A stretch of DNA of 11,798 nucleotides, from positions 1 through 11,798 of the forward strand of contig JAYWCL010000097.1 in NCBI GenBank assembly GCA_043780595.1, in the 5' to 3' direction. Both the position numbers and the translations under genes were made by a program. The notes beneath the pieces were generated by a model, which was not told where the DNA came from, did not search any database, and saw nothing but the letters and a program-made list of their open reading frames with translations. The DNA comes from Limnoglobus sp043780595 (GTDB lineage: Bacteria; Planctomycetota; Planctomycetia; Gemmatales; Gemmataceae). Shown piece after piece: positions 6,647 through 11,798 of this stretch (position 1 is the first letter of the stretch; each line of letters opens with the position of its first letter).

Positions 6647-6997
6647 ATGGCCATGATGATGAACAATCTATTCCTGAAGATCATCAACAAGGAGATTCCT
6701 GCCAAGATCGCGCACGAAGACGATCTCTGTCTGGCATTTCACGATGTGAATCCCCAAGCGCCGATACACATACTCATCATCCCGAAGAAGGTCATTCGTA
6801 CACATGCGGACATCGCCCCCGAGGATGCCGCACTACTCGGGCATCTGCACATTGTGGCCGCGATGTTGGCGAAACAACTCGGGCTGTCCGACGGGTATCG
6901 CTTGGTAATCAACTGCGAAGAACGCGCCGGGCAGACGGTGCCGCACTTGCACATGCACCTACTCGGCGGGCGAAACTTCGCGTGGCCACCGGGATGA
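6647..6997 (+). CDS. HIT-family nucleotide-binding hydrolase (HinT-like)
   Basis: The 116-aa protein matches the histidine-triad family over its whole length: LFLKIINKEIPAKIAHEDD at the N-terminus, AFHDVNPQAPIHILIIPKK in the middle, and the signature VPHLHMHLLGGRNFAWPPG at the end. The triad histidines are H100, H102 and H104, with upstream Q96 and N89 in the expected context. Family members hydrolyse nucleoside phosphoramidates and related nucleotides in the cytosol; HinT is the best-known branch. I start at ATG 6647, which has GGAAAG about 9 nt upstream. The in-frame ATGs at 6653, 6656 and 6659 are alternatives that would remove two to four residues. The reading frame extends upstream into the helicase gene but that portion is a shadow. 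The stop lies 6 bp from the convergent truD stop, so the two transcripts must overlap or end within coding sequence. Confidence 0.93.
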   Translation: MAMMMNNLFLKIINKEIPAKIAHEDDLCLAFHDVNPQAPIHILIIPKKVIRTHADIAPEDAALLGHLHIVAAMLAKQLGLSDGYRLVINCEERAGQTVPHLHMHLLGGRNFAWPPG

Positions 6998-7003
6998 GCC
7001 GGT

Positions 7004-8065
7004 TCACTCCGTCTCGGCGGCTTCATCGGAAATCGCGACGTCGGTCTTCATGATTTCGCGTAACAGAATCGTGGCGTAACTGCCCGATGGTAACGTGAAG
7101 TCCAAATTTAATCCGTCGTCGTCCCATGTGGCCGTAAGTTCGTCGAGGTAGATGAGGTTGTGGCGGCGCGTACCCAGTAGCAGCTTGCCGGGGCGGTCGA
7201 AGTGTTCGGGTGTCAGCCCGTTGTCAGTCAGTACTTTCGCCTCGCGCTCGGCCACGACATCTTTCGCCGCGAAGGTCTTTTTCCCGAACATCGGCCCGCC
7301 CGTCACGATCTCGCGTTTGTCGAATCGCGCCTGTTCCGTCGGCACATCCTCTGCGTTGAACATCCCGCCGAACGGCCACTTCATCATCACATCGCCTTGC
7401 AGCACGGTGTGCAAAAGCCCATCGGTAAGGCGGCTGGCCAGGCACGCATTGAACAGCAACGACTGGGCGGCTGACAGGTACAGTTTCCGCTGGAATGGCC
7501 CCGCGTTCACCCGTTCGCCGTTCAACATGGCGAAGCCGCGCTCGGCGGTTTCGCCATCGTGGCCGAACCGCTGCGGGCCGTAGAAATTCGGTAAGCCCTT
7601 CTCGCGGATCCGCGCCACGATCGTCGGCACCGCATCGGCATGAGTGCGGTCGGCCTCGCGGATTCGGATCGTGAAGCGGTTGCCGCGCAGGTGGCCGGGC
7701 TTGAGTTTGTTCGTGTGCCGCGTGACGTTCAAAACGCGAATGCCATCGGTGTCGATGCGGCCAATCTTCGCTTCAATCTCGGCGGGTAACGATACCCATT
7801 GCCGCGTGACGGCATGGCGATCCTTCAACCCCGCAGTACCGACCGCATCGAAGCCTAACCCGAGGCAGCGGGCGATGTGCCGCAGCATGAACTCGGCACC
7901 GATGCCGCGCTTCTCGATCCATAAATAGAGGAAGTCGCCCTCGCCGCAGGCTTCGTACGCAGGGATTTCCTCGACGATGAAATCGTCGGGTTGCACTTTC
8001 ATTCGCCCGCCGACCCCCGGACAGTCGGGTGTCAGTAGCGGCGGCGTCATGGCAGGGTGAAGCAT
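7004..8065 (-). CDS. truD: tRNA pseudouridine(13) synthase TruD
   Basis: The 353-aa product matches TruD, which converts U13 of certain tRNAs to pseudouridine in the cytoplasm. Visible signatures are FIVEEIPAY (29-37), the catalytic motif GTAGLKDRHAVTRQ (76-89) with the presumed nucleophile D82, LRGNRFTIRIR (126-136), the conserved NFYGPQRFG (160-168), and the later GGPMFGKK typical of the TRUD insertion region. The length is normal for the family. I prefer the ATG at 8065 because GAGG lies 5 nt upstream. The ATG at 8050 is in frame but has no Shine-Dalgarno. It stands between the DUF1559 gene (same strand, 119 bp upstream) and the convergent HIT gene, and is probably transcribed independently of the former because a hairpin separates them. 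Confidence 0.95.
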   Translation of the reverse strand: MLHPAMTPPLLTPDCPGVGGRMKVQPDDFIVEEIPAYEACGEGDFLYLWIEKRGIGAEFMLRHIARCLGLGFDAVGTAGLKDRHAVTRQWVSLPAEIEAKIGRIDTDGIRVLNVTRHTNKLKPGHLRGNRFTIRIREADRTHADAVPTIVARIREKGLPNFYGPQRFGHDGETAERGFAMLNGERVNAGPFQRKLYLSAAQSLLFNACLASRLTDGLLHTVLQGDVMMKWPFGGMFNAEDVPTEQARFDKREIVTGGPMFGKKTFAAKDVVAEREAKVLTDNGLTPEHFDRPGKLLLGTRRHNLIYLDELTATWDDDGLNLDFTLPSGSYATILLREIMKTDVAISDEAAETE

Positions 8066-8139
8066 TGAAACCTCGGCAGACAGTCAGAAACGTATCGTGC
8101 AGGATTACGACTTTCGCTGGGAAATGCGACGAAACCGAG

Positions 8140-8168
8140 CGAGTGGCACGCTTACGTCGTGCCGCTCG
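8140..8168 (-). terminator. Hairpin between the DUF1559 gene and truD
   Basis: CGAGTGGCACG (8140-8150) and CGTGCCGCTCG (8158-8168) pair over 11 positions with a single mismatch and a 7-nt loop. The hairpin begins 16 bp past the DUF1559 stop codon and before truD. No U-tract follows on the minus strand, so terminator function is likely but not certain. Confidence 0.5.
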
Positions 8169-8184
8169 TACCAATAACTTCCGA

Positions 8185-9153
8185 TCAAAACTCGCCGAGC
8201 ACCTCGCCGCCGGCGCGGGTGGACAGGGCACGCCACTGGATGATGGCGATACTGTCGCGCACGAAACGCACGCTGCCATCGCAGAGGAGCAGGTTCACAC
8301 CGCCGGTGTGGGCACTGCGTGCGCCGGTGAGGCCCTTGTTGTGGCTGGCGTTGCCGCAGTCCCATTTGCCGACGGGGTTCGGCGCGTAAAAGTGGTTGTA
8401 CAGCGTGTTGCCGTAGTGCCCGTTGATCCACTGTTCGCCGCGTTTGGCGTTCCACACACCGGTACCCGCATCGCACAGCGCCGGGGTCGGGTCGGTGCCA
8501 CCCGATACTTCGAGCACCGCCAGTCTGATGGTTTGCGCGTCGGTGGGCAGTGCCGAAATCGCCGTGCCATTGCCGACGAGACTTTCGCTGAATGCGGCGG
8601 TGTTCGACGTGCCATCGGTGATGTCGGCGATGCGAACGGGAACCTGTGCAAACACACCATTCCCCTCGGCGATTTTGCGATATGCGACGATCGCGCCGGT
8701 GGCGTCGAAGGTCGCGCCGGTGCCGTTATTCGCGACGTAGTTGGTGCCGAAATAGACGCTGCCGGGCACGACGCCACTTTGCGGATCGCTCGGGCAAGCG
8801 AGCAACGCGACGCGGTTCTTGGCGGCGGATTCGTTCTGACCACCGATGGCGAGCGTGCCTTCCGGGTCGACGAGACTTTGCAAGTTCGCCTGTTCGACGT
8901 ACGCCAGCAACCGCGCGGGTGCGGACACCACCTTCGGGAAGCCGTTCCGCCCTTGCGGGAACGCGCCGAGTGCGCCTTCGTGGTTGTGCATTGCCAACCC
9001 GAGTTGTTTGAGGTTGTTCGTACATTTCGCACGGGCGGCAGCCTCGCGCACCTTCTGCACGGCGGGCAGCAGCAAGCCGATGAGGATGGCGATGATCGCG
9101 ATCACCACCAAGAGTTCGATGAGCGTAAAACCTTTGCGGGGAAGCCGATTCAT
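8185..9153 (-). CDS. DUF1559 protein with prepilin-type N-terminal signal
   Basis: The 322-aa protein opens with a short basic leader and the prepilin peptidase site KG|FTLIELLVVIAIIAI: G8 at -1, F9 at +1 and E13 at +5, followed by a 20-residue hydrophobic helix. Then comes PAVQKVREAAARAKCTNNLK, the hallmark of the DUF1559 family that is greatly expanded in planctomycetes. The C-terminal signature LLLCDGSVRFV with DG at 292-293 is present, so the protein is full length. It should be processed by a type IV prepilin peptidase and anchored as a pseudopilin-like protein, though the role of these proteins is unresolved. ATG 9153 has GAGAC about 8 nt upstream. The gene follows the Cys-rich gene on the same strand after 108 bp that contain a large interrupted palindrome. 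Confidence 0.95.
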   Translation of the reverse strand: MNRLPRKGFTLIELLVVIAIIAILIGLLLPAVQKVREAAARAKCTNNLKQLGLAMHNHEGALGAFPQGRNGFPKVVSAPARLLAYVEQANLQSLVDPEGTLAIGGQNESAAKNRVALLACPSDPQSGVVPGSVYFGTNYVANNGTGATFDATGAIVAYRKIAEGNGVFAQVPVRIADITDGTSNTAAFSESLVGNGTAISALPTDAQTIRLAVLEVSGGTDPTPALCDAGTGVWNAKRGEQWINGHYGNTLYNHFYAPNPVGKWDCGNASHNKGLTGARSAHTGGVNLLLCDGSVRFVRDSIAIIQWRALSTRAGGEVLGEF

Positions 9154-9194
9154 GGGTTGGTCTCGATGTTTTTTAGGTGAAATGATGTACGGAA

Positions 9195-9241
9195 GTACCG
9201 AACGCGCAGCGCATCGATATCGATGGCGCGAGGCTCGGTAC
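9195..9241. repeat. 47-bp interrupted palindrome upstream of the DUF1559 gene
   Basis: The outer arms GTACCGA (9195-9201) and TCGGTAC (9235-9241) enclose a perfect 14-bp palindrome CATCGATATCGATG (9212-9225) on nearly the same centre. The intervening 9-10 bp are partly complementary GC-rich sequence. It lies about 42 bp upstream of the DUF1559 start and 21 bp beyond the stop of the Cys-rich gene. It could be an operator, an attenuator or terminator, or an RNA-processing stem; the sequence alone does not decide. Confidence 0.55.
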
Positions 9242-9261
9242 GCGACGATTCACAAACGGGA

Positions 9262-9822
9262 TTAGGCGATGCGCGGCGGTGGAGTTGGCGGGGGAATTGC
9301 GATGACGATGGCACGACAGTCGTACGCGATGAGGAACGCACCCGATGCGGTTTCGACAATCGGTTGTGCGGTCCGCGTCGGCACGACGGCGGCTTCGAGT
9401 GCGAACACTGTGGCCGGGCTATCGCCGCGGCACTTTTGCGCGAAGATGCCCACGACCCAAACGAAGGGGTCGGCGGACGATTCGTGTAGCGGGCAGCACG
9501 TTTTCTTCTTGGCGGCAATCGGGCGATACGACTGGCGCGTTTCGACGAGCGGTCGAACGTGCGATGGTGGCTCGATGCCGTTGGCGTCCGCCCATTCGAG
9601 CTTTTCTTCGAGCGTGAAACAACAGCAATCGCCTTTCCAGCACAAGTCGGAACTCGCACATCCGCACGGGCGAAACTGGCAGGGGTACGGCGTAGATGCA
9701 TCCGATGTGCGGCGAACGAACGGCAACGGAAGCCCCAACGCAACGATGAGATGACTGACGATAGTCAGCATCGCAATCGCGTCTCGCAGGCTACCGAATG
9801 ATAGGCCGTGCCGTTTCCCCAT
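9262..9822 (-). CDS. Small cysteine-rich protein with N-terminal hydrophobic segment
   Basis: The 186-aa product has one hydrophobic stretch (about residues 15-35, AIAMLTIVSHLIVALGLPLP) that could be a signal anchor. It is followed by a dense cysteine cluster: C48, C53, C55, C61, C66, C67 and C68, in the context CGCASSDLCWKGDCCCFT. Then comes LEEKLEWADANGIEPPSHVR. Further cysteines are C109, C110, C131 and C169, and the C-terminus is a proline run (IPPPTPPPR). I recall this cluster layout from uncharacterised planctomycete proteins but can name no family. Metal binding or disulfide-rich structure is plausible from the cysteines alone. No Shine-Dalgarno lies close to the ATG at 9822 (the nearest GGAGA is about 13 nt away). 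The ATG at residue 18 would cut into the hydrophobic segment, so the longer form is kept. It runs ahead of the DUF1559 gene, perhaps co-transcribed. Confidence 0.75.
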   Translation of the reverse strand: MGKRHGLSFGSLRDAIAMLTIVSHLIVALGLPLPFVRRTSDASTPYPCQFRPCGCASSDLCWKGDCCCFTLEEKLEWADANGIEPPSHVRPLVETRQSYRPIAAKKKTCCPLHESSADPFVWVVGIFAQKCRGDSPATVFALEAAVVPTRTAQPIVETASGAFLIAYDCRAIVIAIPPPTPPPRIA

Positions 9823-10042
9823 GAGCGAGTCGCTATCTCCGAAATGGGCCGGACAACACGAATCCTATTGTGTAACCCGCACTTCGACCAACGGTTTCGC
9901 CGCGAAGAATTTCCCGATTCTTGCCTCATCGAAAGAGCAATTCTAACAAAACGGCATCGCGTACCGATTCTGTGTGTTAGATTGCATCGGACTCAATGTT
10001 TATAAAGAGTAGGCAAATCTGCTACAACGGTGAGGGATCAAC
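9823..10042. promoter_or_regulatory. Divergent intergenic region; candidate -10 for the HD-GYP gene
   Basis: This 220-bp region separates the minus-strand Cys-rich gene from the plus-strand signalling gene, so it must hold promoters for both unless one is read from further away. TATAAA at 10001-10006 is a good plus-strand -10 match, but the sequence 17 bp upstream (TAGATT) is a poor -35. A short inverted repeat, AAGAAT-N6-ATTCTT, lies at 9905-9922. I found no convincing minus-strand promoter and no small gene. Confidence 0.3.
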
Positions 10043-11704
10043 GTGAGACGGGGCATCCGTTTGCGCGGCGTTAGCGCGCCGATCAAAGGCAAAGTCTGGC
10101 ACTCGGAAACGCTCCTTCGCTCTGGGCGGTTGGCCACGCTGGAAATCGTCCTCGACGATAGCTCCGTCAGCCGCAAACATGCCGAGGTACGCCTCGCATC
10201 CGATGGGCAATCGTGGACGGTCGTCGACCTCAATAGCACGAATGGCACGTACGTCAACGGTACCCGCGTCACAATCGATGTCGAACCGATACTCAAACAG
10301 CGAGACATCGTACAGTTCGGTAAAGTGGCATTTTCCGTCGAGATGAGCGAAAGTAGCCTCGAAGGGCCACCGTCGGATCAACTGATTCTGGCCGCCAGCC
10401 TTTCGCCGATACCCGCCTCGCAACTGAATAGCCGCATCACGAACTTCCGCGATCTCCGTGGCAATAACCCCAGCTTACTCGCCGACGATCGGCTGATGGC
10501 GCTCATGCAAGCGGGGCACCACCTCGTTCACTTGCAAAGCGAAGATCAACTCCTCGATTCGATCCTGAACGACATGGTCAGCGTGCTCGATGCGCAACGC
10601 GGCGCGATCGTGTTGGCCGAAGGCGATGGCCCCGAACCGAAGCTGCGATTGCGGTCGCTGTCGGTCGGCCCCCGCGAACCGTCGAGCCGGTTCCCGTTCA
10701 GCAAACGACTCACGCAGCAGGCGTATGCCGCGGGTCAGTCGATGCTGTTCAAGAATCTCGAAGATAGCGACGAGATGAGGAACAACCACAGCATCGCCGA
10801 TGGCGCGATGGGTTCGGTGCTGTGCGTGATGCTGCGGACGCCGCGGCGCAAGCTCGGCGTGCTGCACCTCGATCGGCGCATTTTGGCTCCGCCGTTCACC
10901 GAAGCCGACCTGAAACTCGCCGACGCGATGGCCGCGCACGTCTCGGCAGGCATCGAATGTTCGCTGCTGTTACGAGCGCAACGCGACTTGTTCCTCAAGA
11001 CGATTACGACGCTTGCGGACATGGTCGAACTCCGCGATAAATACACCGGTGGCCACACGCGCCGCGTGACGGCGTATGCCACCATGCTCGCCGAGAAAAT
11101 GGACCTGCCCGAAGATCAGATGGAACGCATCCGCATCGGCACGCCGCTCCACGACATCGGCAAGATCGGCATCAGCGACGCGATTTTGCAGAAGCCCGGA
11201 CGGCTGACGGCGAAGGAATTCGCCGAGATGCAAACGCACACGACGCTCGGTGCGCAGTATCTCGGCGGTATCTCCGAACTCGCGCCGATCATCCCGATCG
11301 TCCGCAACCACCACGAGCGATGGGACGGCACCGGCTACCCGGATCGCCTTGCCGGCGAGCAAATCCCGCTACTCGCACGCATCGTCGCCGTTTGCGATGC
11401 CTTCGATGCGATCACGTCGGATCGGCCGTATCACGAGAATCAGAAGGGCAAGCCGCCCGAGTACGGCTTCGCCGAAATCGCCCGCCAAAAGGGTCGCCAG
11501 TTCGACCCGCAATGCGCGACCGCGTTCCTCGAAATCCGCGACGACATCCTCCGCGTCATGTGCGAAATGATCCCCGGCCTCTCCAGCCGCATTAACGCCG
11601 ACGCCGGCCCCGCCACCTTTGTCGGCAACGGGCCTAGCGTCGATGCCACCCCACCGCCGCACCACCCCGGCGACTCCATGTCCGAAATCAACGTGATGAA
11701 CTAG
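10043..11704 (+). CDS. FHA-GAF-HD-GYP signalling protein, probable c-di-GMP phosphodiesterase
   Basis: The 553-aa protein has three domains in order. An FHA phosphothreonine-binding domain spans about residues 5-100, with SVSRKHAEV at 41-49 and DLNSTNGTYVNG at 62-73. A GAF-type sensory domain spans about 150-305. An HD-GYP domain spans about 320-500. The last keeps GHTRRV with H338, HD at 370-371 in HDIGKIGISD, THTTLGAQYL near 398, HHERWDGTGYP at 423-433 and CDAFDAITSDRPY near 451, so metal ligands and the GYP motif are intact and hydrolysis of c-di-GMP is expected. It is cytoplasmic: no signal peptide or membrane segment. The start is GTG at 10043, with GAGGG 6 nt upstream. The C-terminal 40 residues are Pro/Ala-rich and probably disordered. 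It likely links Ser/Thr kinase phosphorylation and a GAF ligand to c-di-GMP levels; this linkage is inferred from domain content. Confidence 0.93.
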   Translation: MRRGIRLRGVSAPIKGKVWHSETLLRSGRLATLEIVLDDSSVSRKHAEVRLASDGQSWTVVDLNSTNGTYVNGTRVTIDVEPILKQRDIVQFGKVAFSVEMSESSLEGPPSDQLILAASLSPIPASQLNSRITNFRDLRGNNPSLLADDRLMALMQAGHHLVHLQSEDQLLDSILNDMVSVLDAQRGAIVLAEGDGPEPKLRLRSLSVGPREPSSRFPFSKRLTQQAYAAGQSMLFKNLEDSDEMRNNHSIADGAMGSVLCVMLRTPRRKLGVLHLDRRILAPPFTEADLKLADAMAAHVSAGIECSLLLRAQRDLFLKTITTLADMVELRDKYTGGHTRRVTAYATMLAEKMDLPEDQMERIRIGTPLHDIGKIGISDAILQKPGRLTAKEFAEMQTHTTLGAQYLGGISELAPIIPIVRNHHERWDGTGYPDRLAGEQIPLLARIVAVCDAFDAITSDRPYHENQKGKPPEYGFAEIARQKGRQFDPQCATAFLEIRDDILRVMCEMIPGLSSRINADAGPATFVGNGPSVDATPPPHHPGDSMSEINVMN

Positions 11705-11768
11705 TGCGTCGTCACGGCTAAGAATTGGGGTTGGTGAGTCTTGGGAATTGCGGGGATACTTCCGACAC

Positions 11769-11775
11769 AAGGAGG
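11769..11775 (+). promoter_or_regulatory. Consensus ribosome binding site for the gene at the right edge
   Basis: AAGGAGG is the canonical Shine-Dalgarno sequence and sits 6 nt before the ATG at 11782. It is the strongest RBS in the window, which suggests a well-translated product. Confidence 0.8.
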
Positions 11776-11781
11776 ATTCCC

Positions 11782-11798
11782 ATGAACAAGAAATACGT
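11782..11798 (+). CDS. Start of an unidentified gene cut by the window edge
   Basis: Only the first five codons are visible (MNKKY), behind a consensus Shine-Dalgarno sequence. The basic start would suit a signal peptide or many cytoplasmic proteins, so nothing can be said about function. It lies 77 bp after the HD-GYP gene on the same strand. A loose promoter-like pair in that gap (TTGGTG at 11731 and GATACT at 11755, 18 bp apart) leaves open whether it has its own promoter. Confidence 0.6.

Noticed and set aside
8029..9180. 383-codon plus-strand frame opposite the DUF1559 gene
   Set aside because: It is antisense to an unmistakable DUF1559 protein and has no recognisable domain or start signal.

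Overview
The window most likely comes from a planctomycete, probably a member of the Gemmataceae. This is an inference from gene content. It carries a DUF1559 protein with a prepilin-type N-terminus, a secreted DUF1571 protein, a Tat-exported prenyltransferase/squalene-oxidase-repeat protein, a small cysteine-rich protein ending in a Pro-rich tail, and an FHA-GAF-HD-GYP fusion. Intermediate-to-high GC and Shine-Dalgarno-type starts fit. I see no rRNA, tRNA, IS transposase, phage gene or CRISPR array.

Layout: 1-524 has no convincing gene. It holds an exact-period 21-bp tandem repeat, several inverted repeats and a possible small element with terminal inverted repeats. Positions 525-3190 hold a divergent pair of exported proteins: a Sec-type DUF1571 protein on the minus strand and a Tat-type alpha/alpha-barrel repeat protein on the plus strand, separated by 215 bp with a good sigma70-like promoter for the latter. 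A 24-bp perfect palindrome then separates convergent transcripts. Positions 3227-4205 hold a minus-strand toxin-antitoxin-like operon (RelE/ParE-like toxin first, overlapping a 190-aa XRE antitoxin), with a palindrome embedded in its own promoter. Positions 4408-6997 hold a plus-strand SWIM-SNF2 helicase followed by a HIT-family hydrolase. The HIT gene ends 6 bp from the convergent truD (minus). Positions 8185-9822 hold two more minus-strand genes, a Cys-rich small protein and the DUF1559 pseudopilin-like protein, with a 47-bp interrupted palindrome between them. Positions 10043-11704 hold the plus-strand FHA-GAF-HD-GYP signalling protein. A final gene begins at 11782 behind a near-perfect ribosome binding site and runs off the window.

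The window mixes housekeeping functions (truD, HIT), planctomycete-specific envelope proteins, c-di-GMP signalling and a small accessory module (the TA-like operon). No single large multi-gene system spans it. The most interesting points are the autoregulated TA-like pair with a poorly known toxin type, the Cys-rich/DUF1559 neighbourhood, and the structured non-coding region at the left edge.
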